Origin: Pezizomycotina sp. ARF18
Lineage: Eukaryota; Ascomycota
Length of the DNA stretch: 64,000 nt
Assembly: GCA_002224055.1 (NCBI GenBank)
Contig: AZLU01000056.1
Span: 153,453 to 217,452, forward strand
Direction: 5' to 3'
Below are positions 36,901 through 47,656 of the stretch, in pieces. The translations under genes were made by a program, and so were the position numbers. The notes below the pieces were generated by a model. The model had not been told where the DNA came from and did no database searches. It worked only from the letters and a program-made list of their open reading frames with translations. Position 1 is the stretch's first letter; each line of letters opens with the position of its first letter.

Positions 36901-39900
36901 CGCCCAAGTGATAGGTACTTTGCAATCGGAGTCCTATAGAGATGCAGAAGAAGAGCTAAAATAGCAGAAATAGAGACATATACTTCCTTACGTTATAGTT
37001 ATTTGCGTCGAATCATCAGCACTTACCAATCGATGGTCGGGGAAATGCAAGATATTCCAATCCAAACGAACTGTAAATGTTCTGCAGATTGGCTATGTCG
37101 AGAAGCGTACAATCTAATGTACACTCACTATTAATACAAGCAAGCTACTCCAGATCGATACATGGTTGATTTTTCTCTTGATCCGAACCACTCGCCATAC
37201 GGCGTAGCTTAGAAAGCCGAGACAGAACTCATTTTAGCGAAAGGCGATACTAACGTCACCATCTCCCGGGATACTGGAGTACGTCTGGTATCATTGGATA
37301 CTTTCAAAGGAGATTTAGACACCTGAGGTATTTTCAAATGCCTAACCTCAACTGATAAATGTAAGAAATCAGAGAATGCCATCAGCAACCCATAAGCGTC
37401 AGGCCATAACATGCTACGACTCAACGGATACTTAAATTCGAGTCTGTTTTTACTTGGGGGAAGCGGCTTCGGTGGATATCTCCTTGGATTACGAAAATCC
37501 ATTTCATGCTCCTTCGCATTTGCACAGCTCATTCGATAAATGACTATTTAGAACTATTATATCTTAGAGACATTCTGTATGCGACGGACACGACATCAGC
37601 ATACAAGAGCACAGCCGATTGTTAGAACTCATGCAAAAGATTATGGGCAACGGAACTACAATAAAACCACTAACACTATTTACGAGTTTGACTGCATAAT
37701 ATCGAGCTTTCTCACGCCGAGCAGCAAAAAGCGCGATATACGTAGAAATGTCCCAGCAGAATTATGAATCACATCGAAAACAATGCTTGTGATAAAAATT
37801 CCTTATTTGCAATTCTAAACCAGTATAGAAGAACTTAAATTGCGAGAGTATGGATGAAAAGGTATACTTAGCCCTCTCCAGGGCGACTCGGAGTAGTAGG
37901 AAACTTATTCGTATGCCACTGCTGGTGTTTCCGACACTCTGATAATTTAACCCCAGCATGGCCTCACATGATAATGACGAGAAGTTACACAAAGAAAGGT
38001 GTTAGGCGTATGTAAGATTGGCTGTGGCCTCCGATGTAACTGACCTAAATGCAAACAGGATTGCTCATTTCATGAGAGCAGGAGAATGCCCACGCACAGC
38101 ACGGTGTAGCAAAGCCCGAAGTGCTTTAGCGAGCAACGATATTGCTATTGGCATTAGTAGAAGTATGGGGAAAGCTGAAGAACATACAATCTAGAATAAT
38201 TGAACCTCTTCAATGATCGCTTTCCTAACTTTATCTAGTAGTACGACCGTTTATATGTATATATATTGGACATTTGACAAGTTCGATATCCGGAGATATA
38301 CACTTTTATAGTGTACAGACTAGAACACCATGGTAAACAACCTCTTCTAGAGCTTCACAACAGATTCTTGAGCTGATTGCAATGTCATGAGTACCGCCCG
38401 ATAGATATATAAACGGTGATCTCCGGAAGAAGTTAGCGGCTTACGTATTCGCCCGTGGCAACCATAGAATCAATCCGGCCGGACACATAATTAATTAGAA
38501 ACCATTGTTGTAGCATAGCTTTATCCCCGGAATGATAATAATTGTGTGAAGACAACATCGAAGTGTACCGGTATCGAGAAAATCGTATAGATGGCTCGCT
38601 ACAAGAACTAACATAAACTGAATCGTATCGAATCCCGACCCGTTTACGCTCGCTCTATAGTCTAAGCTTCGTTTAATTTTAAGGATTGATACGGCGATCC
38701 GAGCGTGGCCGTGAGTGCTTGGGTAAATGTAGAAGAGATGCTCCTAGGATAACAAAAAGATTTCGTAAACGGGCGGAAGAAAATGTCGAAGAGGATAGAC
38801 GGGTAAGGAAGGATTACCACAAACCGCATGCGATAAAGCGACGCGATTCAAGCACAAGAAACCATCTGCTATACAAGAGGGAGGAAACCATGACAGTAAC
38901 CCAAACACGGCAATTGTATAAGGAATTCGGTGACATGCGACAAAACCGAAGCGTATAAAGGAAAGAAAATGATGGGTGGGGACAGATAGTCACGTATCTC
39001 GAAACAAGGAACACGGGCAAAGATGAGATAAAATATTTGATCACTCTATTCGATTACTTGAGCTGTGCTAGGTTTGATGCCGACAGGAACAAGTTCCATA
39101 TTAACTCACTGGAGAAAGTACTAAAGCAGGGAAAGGCAATGATCTGATAACATAAAGGCACTGTATATGCTATCAAGCCTGGAAACACACTATAGTGTGG
39201 TTTATTGGGAATTTTGTCTCGAAGATGATACGCATTCTAGGTAGGAGAATCGTATAAGCTCATTTTGCTGTAAAAAAAAAAAAAAAAAAAAAAGGGGGGG
39301 GGGGGAACCATTGCTCTATAAAGCTTTTGGTGACTCCCAGCGAAACAGACGACTCTTTTACAATTCATTAAAAGGAGCATCCAAGTTAGTACTCCTGCCT
39401 CGTACTACTTTGATTTCAATTTTGTCCTTGAAAGAAGAATATGAATCGCAGCGTTTTGCGAGAGGCCCCGTGAAAGGTAACAACACGCCGTCTGCACGCA
39501 TTTATCAAAACAACAATCAGCGAAGTTGAACATTTTCGGTAGCTACAAAATGATCTCGTGAAAAAGCCCTCATATCTCATATCGGTGGGCTTAGATTCAG
39601 ATAACACTTCGTTACCAAATATCTATTCCCAGATCCCAGATCTACAGTTTCACCTTCTGGATAGTTTGAAAATGTGTGAGACGGTTCGGTTGCACCTGTC
39701 GTTATGGCAAGGCAGATCGATCACCGACTTCCTATTTTAGCGCAGGGAGATAGGGCTATCGATAGGCATATTGTTAAACCGATACTCCAGATTTTCCCAA
39801 TTGCTTTGAGAGATGTCGTGATCCTCCGCAATGGACGTTGTTAGGTCTACTCGGAAATATACGGGGGCCGTTTCCGAAGAGCGGTATATAAGAAAGACGA

Positions 39901-39999
39901 ATTCATCCCAACCTTTTCAATCGTCATCAGTGTAGCCATATATTAAAAGTTCACAGCCATTAAAAGAATTGAAGACAACTCGCAATAATATCCCAAACA
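33991..39999. other. Gene-free AT-richer block C
   Basis: Third random-looking block. The plus strand is A-rich (many gaa/aga/aag words between about 36.6 and 39.3 kb). No frame exceeds 107 codons and none is protein-like. Homopolymers are absent until the A22/G12 run at 39272. CpG is frequent. No element ends, terminal repeats or RNA genes were recognised. The 3' edge abuts the start of the isochorismatase-like gene within about 100 bp. Confidence 0.55.
39272..39305. repeat. A22-G12 homopolymer junction
   Basis: Twenty-two A are followed directly by twelve G, with no spacer, inside block C. Confidence 0.95.
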
Positions 40000-40891
40000 A
40001 TGTCAACCCGCTCCCTCTCTCCTCCCTATCGGCCCCTCCCATCCCGCAAAAAGCACAACAGCTCTCCTCCTAATTGACAACCAGCTCGGCTTCCGCCACC
40101 CAACCCACTGGGTACCGGTGCCTCCAACCCATCCTACGAAAAAAACCTTACGCTTCTCCTGCAATCCTTCCGCACTTCCATCTCCGAAAACCCAGAAGGA
40201 CAACGGCCGACAATAATCCACGTCCAACACCCATCCGTATGGACCGATTCCCACTCCACTCCTCGCACACAGGCCCCTACGGTGTCAGCGGCGAAAATAA
40301 ACGCGGCGTGGATTTTCTAGAATTCGCGGCTCCGGTGTTCATTAATTGCGATGGTACAACTCGTTTTGTACACTCCTTTGACGAACCGCCGCCGCCGGCG
40401 CGAAGGAGGAAGCGGAAAAGCGTGAGGAAGAACGGAAAGCCCGTCCCCGGCGTGATGAAATACTCATGACGAAGCACGGACATAGCGTGTTCATCAACAC
40501 ACCGTTGATATCTATACTGAATGAAAGAGGGATAAAAACGCTACTCATAGCCGGATTATCGCTGGATTGGTCCGTGAGCACTGCCGTGCGTATGGCGCAG
40601 AATCTAGCACTTGTTGGAAAGTGGGGCGGTAAAGGGAACATGGAAGATACAGCCGTAGCGGATCTGTGGACGGACGGGGTCGGCGTTTATGCTGAAGCGA
40701 AGGAGGATATGGGGGATGTGAAAAAGGGAATTGACTGTTGATATGCCGAGGATTATACTTGTTGCTGATGCGACGAGGACGTTTGGCAAGGAGGGATAGA
40801 CGCGCAGGTTGTGCATGATGTTCATGTTGAGAGCTTGAGGGATTTTGCGGAGGTTAGGAGTACGGAGGAAGTTGTTGGTGCTTTACAGTAG
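40000..40891 (+). CDS. Isochorismatase-like hydrolase, nucleophile replaced
   Basis: Member of the cysteine-hydrolase (isochorismatase/nicotinamidase) fold. Active members hydrolyse isochorismate, nicotinamide or similar amides and ethers with a Cys-Asp-Lys triad. Visible blocks: ALLLIDNQLGFRHPTHW with the triad Asp (codon 40076-40078); RPTIIHVQHPSVWTDSHS; HSSHTGPYGVSGENKRGVDF; TKHGHSVFINTPLISILNER with the triad Lys (40472-40474); IKTLLIAGLSLDWSVSTAVR; and a C-terminal RIILVADATRTFGKEG, then HDVHVESLRDFAEVRSTEEV. The nucleophile position, normally Cys in a G-x-x-x-D-x-C-V pattern, is Ser (TCC, 40571-40573). A charged insertion of about 40 residues precedes the Lys block; its frame is ambiguous. 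Frame changes lie near 40050, 40112, 40255, 40380, 40735 and 40795. Start: ATG at 40000. Confidence 0.85.
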
Positions 40892-41292
40892 CGTAAAGAA
40901 GGTAGATAGCTTGTAAAGTTAATGTCGAAACGAAGTTTCTGTTTGATCCAAAATGAAGAAATCGCTCTCGAGCTTGAGAATATTATTTAAAAAGAATAAA
41001 TCGCCCTTGAAATTTAAAAAATCAAGAAAATCTGTAACAATCGCAAGTCCACCCTCCGTTGTAGTTTTGGCACATTTAGAATTTAAGAGCTCTGCTTGCC
41101 ACCCTTCCACCCTTCGAATTTAAAATGCCAATAAATTCCAAGTATCTATTCAGAAAAATAACGCCAGCATCTATTCCCCCGCAAAACTGGAAGCTTACTT
41201 CGTTAAGAGCAAGGTACATCTTTACTTACCCCGAAGATGAGCTCTTGCCCGGGCGACGTTTGAACCCCGTGATGAATTTTATTTGCTTGCTG

Positions 41293-41710
41293 CTAATCCT
41301 TGACGATATTCTCAACGAGCTCGTAAGAAGCTCTTTGAGCTTCGACGAGGTATTCCATGTTCTAGAATGGAATACTCGGCATTTTTTCAGCCTTCGAAGC
41401 CAGGGAGGGAAGTAGCTGTGGGTAACTTGGTTTTGAATCTACAAACAACGGTTTAGGCTAGGATGGTGTAGAAGGAAGCCGTTTTCTTTTCGACTTACAT
41501 TCACAAGCGTCTTAAAGAATTGGACCTCCTTCGCCTTCCATTCCGCGTCTCCGTTTATGCGCTTCTGCTGCGGGCCTTGGCGAAGTTGCAGGCGCAAGTT
41601 TCCGAGGTCCTGTTGGGTTGGCACAGGAAGCCACGGCGTGCAAGAAGCTGGGGAGCGAGAGCTCTAGTAGTAATGATAGTAGATCTAACCTTGGAAAAAA
41701 GTTTCAACAT
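41293..41710 (-). pseudogene. Decayed tandem copy of the mitochondrial-type gene at 42.3-43.1 kb
   Basis: On the minus strand an ATG at 41710 opens a presequence-like segment, MLKLFSKVRSTIITTRALAP then QLLARRGFL. This closely matches the neighbour gene's MLKLTSKFNRTGITRALGPQ then LFRLSRPTGFL. After a one-base frame change coding continues (KRINGDAEWKAKEVQFFKTL) to a GTAAGTCG donor near 41487. An exon starting after AG at about 41358 reads NMEYLVEAQRASYELVENIV. It aligns with NMLTMAKNQGATVELIKEMV at the same exon boundary in the neighbour. The copy then meets TAG (41293-41295) where the neighbour continues, and I find no membrane segment downstream. Seen: shared presequence, shared exon start, premature stop. 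Inference: partial or decayed tandem duplicate. Confidence 0.55.
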
Positions 41711-42284
41711 GGTGGTGCTTTTGGGTGCTCGGATAATACGATCTGTGGGAAGATACTTTTTTCTGGAGTTTCTGATGTCGAAATGAATTTAGAGAACCCT
41801 GAAGAGCCGAGAGAGATGTTAGATGAACTTGAAATTTTATTCTTTTGAGGAGTTGCAGAAATACTAAAAAATAGCGGTTCTTGCTGGATAATTGATGAAT
41901 TAGATTGTTTGTCAAATTGGTTGTGTTTGTTGTATTATTGCCCTATAGGCGAAGTTATGGGAGATGACCGTCAACAACCACATAGAAAAAAGATGGAAGA
42001 CAGTCCCTCGATATTGTTTATAGATCTAGCAACGGGATGAAAATATCCCCTTTGAGTCGTGTATTTAAGTGATTTTCTCATATATGAAGTTTTCGGATGG
42101 ATCGTTGTTAGAACAGGAAAAATGCCTTTATACCCAATGATAAACCGACATACGCCTTCGTGTGAAGCAATTTACGCAATCAAAATAACTACAAACCCTT
42201 GCTGTATATCAGAGCTAATAACCCAGAATGACCTTCAAAAAGCCAAAAAAAAAAAAAAAACTGTCCGTCGATTCGAAAGCAGAG

Positions 42285-43099
42285 CTACCTTTGAAGCTTC
42301 TCGTCGTCGTAATACTTCGCATACATGTCATAAGCGATACCCTGTTATTGAAGAACAGCATTAGCAGATGTCCTTAAAGATCAATTTTAAGCTGTCAAGT
42401 CGCGATGTTTCTAAGCAAGTTCTTTTTAGTTGGCTGTTCTACTTACCCCAACCGTGAGACCCACAACCCCCGCTAGGCAGGCGATGATCCACGAATCGGT
42501 ATTCATCATGGCGTTCTGGACATTGACCAGCTTCCTTTGGGTGTCTACCATCTCCTTGATCAGCTCGACCGTCGCTCCCTGATTTTTGGCCATAGTGAGC
42601 ATGTTCTTGAAGATTAAAAGGAAAGGAAAGGAAGAGAGGAGCAAGGTATGTTGTTAGTCCAAAAGTTAAAAGGAAAAGGTATTTGGAGTGAAAGAAACCG
42701 GGGAAGAAGGGATTATAAAGATAGAGTAATAAGGACGTTCGTAACATACCTGCACAACCCAATCAAGCTCCTGCTTATCCCGCACATTTGCCTCCCCAAC
42801 CTTCGCCAAAAGCTGCTTGTACGCCGCCTTCATGTCTGCTTCATCTCCGTTTCCTAGCTTTTGAAAGTTGTTGCTCCCGGCGTGCGGAGGGCGGTCGGCG
42901 GGATTCGGTGGTTGGGATGCTTGACCGGGTTCGGAGCACCGTTGTAGCTGAGGGAGTAAGCTTTCAAAGGCTGGTTAAGACGGTGCAAAAACCCGGTGGG
43001 TCGTGAAAGCCTGAAAAGCTGAGGACCGAGAGCCCTCGTGATGCCGGTACGGTTGAATTTGGAGGTGAGCTTCAACATTGTGCTTTGGAAGCTGGTCAT
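42285..43099 (-). CDS. Mitochondrial-type membrane protein, uncharacterised
   Basis: The predicted protein has an Arg/Ser/Thr-rich, acid-free N-terminus typical of a mitochondrial presequence (MTSFQSTMLKLTSKFNRTGI...). A Lys/Glu-rich helical stretch follows (EADMKAAYKQLLAKVGEANV), ending at a GTATGT donor near 42750. The next exon begins NMLTMAKNQGATVELIKEMV and leads to a probable single transmembrane helix (SWIIACLAGVVGLTVG). It is spliced to a last exon, IAYDMYAKYYDDEKLQR, stop at 42285. At least one frame change is needed near 42860 (after the TPGATT block). I do not recognise the family; an inner-membrane single-pass protein is a reasonable guess. The upstream 156 codons that happen to be open in frame with the start are promoter DNA, not protein. 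Confidence 0.7.
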
Positions 43100-43234
43100 G
43101 ATTTTCTCGGTTTGTATGTATGAAAGGGGAAGCAATTGGTACCATGGTATCCAGAATGAATTCGAAGGCGAGAAACTTGGAATATAGAAAGCCGAATACT
43201 GTGGAGTAAGTAGGTACACGTAAGTTGTACATTG

Positions 43235-43274
43235 TAAGAAAAGAAAAGAAAAGAAAAGAAAAGAAAAGAAAAGG
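43235..43274. repeat. (AAAAG)n microsatellite
   Basis: Eight perfect AAAAG units lie about 140 bp upstream of the mitochondrial-type gene (minus strand), within its probable promoter. Confidence 0.95.
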
Positions 43275-43915
43275 GTATTATCTTCGATTTGAATTGTATT
43301 GGTAGTTTTGGAAAGGGTTGTGAAATATTTCGAACGGGTTTGACACACGCTCATAATATATTTGGACAGCTGCCGTCGACTACTTCCACATTCAGCGTTG
43401 AAGTTAGTGGAGACGCCGTGTTGTTTAGATCGCCCAAGATGGCACCAAAAGGGGAACAAAAAAAAAAAAAAAAAAAAAACCCAGAGAGAGAGACAGAAGA
43501 TGCCATTTCTAGTAGGGAGCTCCTGTACTAAATCCGTTGTTTGATCGAATGTCGAATGCTCACCCATTGCTATTTAAATGCTGTCTGATCTGACAAAACC
43601 TTGGTTTGCGAAATTGCACTGAATATTATAATTGTATATGCATGCATGCTGTCTCTTCCGTAGAGATTACTTGGAATGGACTTATAAAATCTCATTGAAA
43701 AAGAGGATCGAATTTGAGCTTGATGTTGGTACATATGAAGTAGGAATTTTAAACAACGACTAATAGAGTAATAAAAGATCTTGATACTCAAGGAAGACAG
43801 ATCGCGATCGACAAAGACGTTTTTGCGCTAAATAAGGCTAAATACGCTCTCCGATTGCAGGGAAACGGCGAATTTCCTCCTTCAAATTCATATTGCTTTT
43901 ATAGCATATCTGCGA

Positions 43916-45447
43916 TTACAGTTCTTCATGAACAGGCGCCTTCTTTGGCTTCTCTTCCTCCTCCTTCTTTTCCTCCTCCTTAGGTGCCTCCTCTTCTTTC
44001 TTGCTTCATCCTCCGCCGGCTTCTCCTCTTCCTTCTTGTCCTCAGTTTCTTCTTTTCTTCTTCCACCTCGAGATCAAACTTGTACTTCTTGCCTTCGCCC
44101 ATCTTGATATCGTCGAGCCAGGTTTGCAGGGATACCGAGCTCGCAGCGTCACCCGCGAACTTCTTATACCACTTGCGCCGTCCGTTGACAGCCCTCACGA
44201 CAACCGGTCCGGGCTTCTCTTCATCCAACTCCTCAGTAACTTCCTTATCAACCTCGAGGGCTTCAATGACCTCCTTGGATAGAAGAGCGCGAGGTATCTG
44301 ATAGAACGGGAAGTTCTTGGAGCCAGCGCTGTGCAATAAAGCATTCTCGTGTTCCAATGCCGTGAGAGATGGCGCTACGGGTGGGATGATAGCCAGGATG
44401 CAGACGGCCTTCGACGTCCGGGACATGCAGGCGTCCTCGAACGCCTTCATGCTCTCGAGAGCAGGTATCGGTTTCCCTTGAATCTTCGGTGGCTCGGGGG
44501 CGGCCTTGGCTTCTTCGGTTGGTTTCTCGTCATCAGCACCCTTATCTTCCTTCTTGGCCGATTCGCCGTAGTCTTCTTCGCAGGCGGCGCCGAGGGAACA
44601 CCCTTGTTCGGCTCCGCGACCTGGCTGACGAACTTTACGATCTCTTCCTTCTTCATTTTACCGTCGTATACTTTTCCTTCGGCGTCGCCTCCGGGGAGTA
44701 ATATCAACCTAGGGTATTCCGTAACTCCAAAGGCTGCGACGGCTTCCTTCTGGTTATCCCGGACCTGCGCGAACTTCAAGCTTCCCTTAAACTCGATCGC
44801 GACGGACTTGTACAGCGGCGAAATAGTACCCTTATTCGTAAACAAGATCACCTTCGCTGTTTCGTTCCCCTTTGACAAAAACTCGTCGAATTTCTTTTTG
44901 GAGTCGAGGCGGGTTACGTGGTTCGGCATCGTTTCCAGGGCGTAATCGCGGAGACCCGAAGCGGTACGGGGTCCCTGGTAGTCTTCTATCCTTGGTAACT
45001 TTTCGCCGCTGCGCAGTTGCACGCCGGCTTCGGGCGTGAACCGCTTAATCGTGGGGAAACCCTGGACTTTCTGCTCGCTGCAGAAGGGTTGGTTGTCGTC
45101 CTGGTCGCAGTCTATCGCGTAGATGTTGGCTAACCCTTTCAGGTTCTCCGCGACTTTTTCGTAAGTTGGCTTGAGGTTTTGGCAGTGGCCGCACCAGGGG
45201 GCGTAGAACTCGACGAGCTATGTGCTTGTCAGTTGCCAAAGTTGCTCCTTGAAAACCCTACAGGTGACTTGTACTAGAGGCAATTGCAACTTACAGAAGT
45301 GTAATTCGATAGCAGCACTTTCTCCTTGAAGTTCTTCGCGGTGACGAGGGTGACCGGGCTATTCTTGGCGTAGAATGCATGGACCTCTGCTGGGAGGGCC
45401 AGCATAAGTCCCGCCAGCGCGAAATGCTGAGCTTTCAACTTCGTCAT
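43916..45447 (-). CDS. Protein disulfide isomerase, P5/Mpd1 type
   Basis: ER-lumenal thiol-disulfide isomerase and a likely electron donor to Ero1. A signal peptide (QHFALAGLMLALPAEVHAFY) is followed by NSPVTLVTAKNFKEKVLLSN. An intron of about 80 bp (about 45219-45296) precedes the active thioredoxin domain, LVEFYAPWCGHCQNLKPTYE (CGHC at 45182-45193), with IYAIDCDQDDNQPFCSEQ and GFPTIKRF. A second thioredoxin-like domain lacking CxxC follows (ETAKVILFTNKGTISPLYKS; GVTEYPRLILLPGG). Then come a charged linker, a third region (MKAFEDACMSRTSKAVCILA; DAASSVSLQTWLDDIKMGEG) and a Lys/Glu-rich tail ending HEEL, an ER-retention signal. Frame changes are needed near 44570 and 44015. Layout matches the fungal Mpd1/PrpA-like group rather than the four-domain Pdi1. 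Divergent from VTA1. Confidence 0.92.
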
Positions 45448-45978
45448 CTTGTACAGCTTCAAGTCACTCGTCCAAGGATAGAAATGAATGGATCGAGGAA
45501 GAATCGAGAATGTAAACAAAAATAAATTGCTCTATATCAATTAATGGAAAACAGAATGAGGATGAATTTCAATTCCCAAAGGCAAAGGCTACGAAAGGGG
45601 ACCTATTTATGGTGGTGTTGCCGTCGAGGGTCGCGATCCTGGTGAGAAAAGGCCAGCTTTCAAGAACAAATCGGATGATTTGTTAACATTTGCAGGGTCC
45701 CCCACCTTTTATGCGCAGCTCTCCTAAAAAAAGGTACGGCGGGTAATTTGAGGAAGGGATAAACGATAAGAGAAAAGAGAGCGAGAGCTCAGAGAGAGGA
45801 ATTTTAAGCCGCCTAATCTTGCCCCACATTATTGTTCTTATAAGCCGCCTGAACAACCCACGAGGCAGACAGACACTAGACACCAACATCGTCTACGCAA
45901 TCTTCTTCTTAACTATCATCACCTTCTGCTCTACCGCAAAAGGAACCAGCAAGCTCTTAGCTGGCCCATTTGGCAAAT
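45448..45978. promoter_or_regulatory. Divergent PDI/VTA1 promoter region
   Basis: A 531-bp spacer separates the start codons of PDI (minus) and VTA1 (plus), so it must hold both promoters and leaders. I found no CAGCGTG-type unfolded-protein-response core in it. An A-rich run of mixed GAGA-type sequence lies near 45765-45800. Confidence 0.5.
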
Positions 45979-47656
45979 ATGGCGTCGAATATACCTCCCG
46001 CTCTCAAGGTGATAACGCCGTTCATCACCAGAGGGAAACAGATGGAGAAGGCCGATCCAGTCATATCTACTTTTGCCAGATGTGGGCAGTCCAGACGATA
46101 CTAACACGATCGCTTCACGAAGCCGACACGGAGTCGAAGATTTACGCTACGCAGCTGCTGGATCAGCTCGAGCAGGTATTTACATGCTTTTCGTCTCACT
46201 CAGGAAGAAGAGAAGTATTTGGCTAACATCCCCCTGGCAGAAAAAAGCGAGCCTTGCGAATAACGAGGCCATACACGATGACGTGGTGGGACAAGCTTAC
46301 GTCGAGACGTTCGCGATGAGATTTTCAACAACGCGGATAATACGCAGAGGGCGAGGAAGTGTACCAGGTGTGTATTCATTCCGGATCTTCTTATCCAGGA
46401 CCTCACTAATAGACCACTACTTGGTAGGCAAACCGCCGATACATTCCTCGCAGCCGCAACTTTCCTAGAGCTCCTAAAGATATTCGCGAACCGGACCAGG
46501 AGGCACAATCGAAATCAAGTTCGCGAAATTCCACGCGGCGAGGATAATGAAGGCCATCAACGCGGGCGAGGATCCGAACCTGCCAGCCTCACCGGAGGAA
46601 GAGAAACCGGAATTCATAGATGCGGACGACACCAGCGGCGCACCTTCCGCCCCTCCGCCTCCGACGGTAGAAGAAATCACAGACGAGTTGGAGAGATTCG
46701 AGTCGCGGATGGCGCGCACGTCATTAGGCGGCGAATCGCCACACCCCAGCAGGGAGTATCACCGCTACCGCCTCACCAACAGCAGCAGTACCAGAGTCAC
46801 CCGCCGCAGCCCCCGCCACACATACCCCGCAGGACCAGCGGCTTCCGTACCAGCATACCGTAGACCCTTCGCCGCCGAGTGCGCACAGATCGCCGGAGCT
46901 GTCGAATTACTTCCCGCCCGCGCCGCCGGATTACCTCCGTGGCTCTTCTACGGGGCCATCTGTACCACCGCGGCCATCGTCTAGTGCTTTCGACCTACCC
47001 AGCGCTCCACCGTCCGCTCCTGCGTCGTCGATCGGCGGCGGCGGTAGTTTTAAGCTCCCGAGTGCGCCTTCGGGCCCTGCGCATTCAAGCGCATTCGACC
47101 TACCGAGTAGTCCGTCCGGCGCGCCTCACTCGGCGAATTCGTTTAATCTCCCTGGTGCACCGGGACTGGATCTCCCGAGCAGTCCCACACGGCCCCCCGG
47201 TGGTTTAAACCTACCGAGCGCACCGACTGGATCCGCAGGTCCGTTCGACTTACCTAATCCGCCGTCGAATCAGCCGAATGACTTTTATACATCCATGTCC
47301 TCCGCTGCACCCCCGCCGCAACCTCCGCCGATGGGCGCGCTGCAAGATGAAGGAGCGCCGAGGACGGCGTATTCGATGTCGCATAATGTTCATCAGCACC
47401 ATCATCCTCCTCGGTTCCGCAGCATATGAGTCCGCCGCCGCCTCCGCCGCATCAGCAACCGGTGTATCACACACACCAACAACCGCAACCGCCTCCACCG
47501 CCACAGGATAACTTTATAGACACGGACGATTCGGAGGCTATAGCGAAAGCGCAGAAGCACGCCAAGTTTGCTATAAGCGCGCTGAATTATGAGGATATAC
47601 CAACGGCGGTTAAGGAGCTCAGGTTAGCGTTGAAGACGCTGGGTGCTAGGACATGA
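45979..47656 (+). CDS. VTA1: Vta1, ESCRT/multivesicular-body Vps4 cofactor
   Basis: Cytosolic activator of the AAA-ATPase Vps4 in endosomal multivesicular-body sorting. The N-terminal MIT-type region begins MASNIPPALKVITPFITRGK and continues, after one missing base near 46064, as FCQMWAVQTILTRSLHEADT. Introns lie at about 46176-46241 (GCTAAC branch) and about 46369-46428. Further N-domain blocks: KKASLANNEAIHDDVVGQAY; DTFLAAATFLELLKIF; KFAKFHAARIMKAINAGEDP. A long Pro-rich linker (about 46620-47510) contains seven F/L-x-L-P repeats. The C-terminal Vta1 dimerisation helix region reads AIAKAQKHAKFAISALNYED, then IPTAVKELRLALKTLG; stop at 47654-47656. Frame changes are needed near 46064, 46310, 46495, 46735 and in the linker. 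Family assignment is secure from both ends. Confidence 0.92.
46983..47270 (+). repeat. F/L-x-L-P peptide repeats in the Vta1 linker
   Basis: In frame from 46983 the linker reads seven imperfect units of the form [F/L]-[D/N/K]-L-P-[S/G/N]-x(0-1)-P, spaced by Ser/Gly/Pro/Ala: FDLPSAP, FKLPSAP, FDLPSSP, FNLPGAP, LDLPSSP, LNLPSAP, FDLPNPP. The frame stays open across the whole block. Confidence 0.85.

Noticed and set aside
1-39999. RIP as the cause of the AT-richer blocks
   Set aside because: Hand counts in short samples gave TpA about equal to or below ApT, and CpG was common. This is not the usual RIP pattern, but a full computation was not possible.
41240-41280. tRNA-like B-box (GGTTCAAAC on the minus strand)
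   Set aside because: No matching A box, acceptor stem or cloverleaf around it; it lies in the decayed paralog region.
42854-43567. 237-codon minus-strand open frame
   Set aside because: Only the last 80 codons (from the ATG at 43099) are the mitochondrial-type protein. The rest is promoter and homopolymer DNA that happens to be open.
44349-44945. 198-codon plus-strand open frame
   Set aside because: Antisense to the PDI coding region, whose minus-strand frame is clearly conserved.
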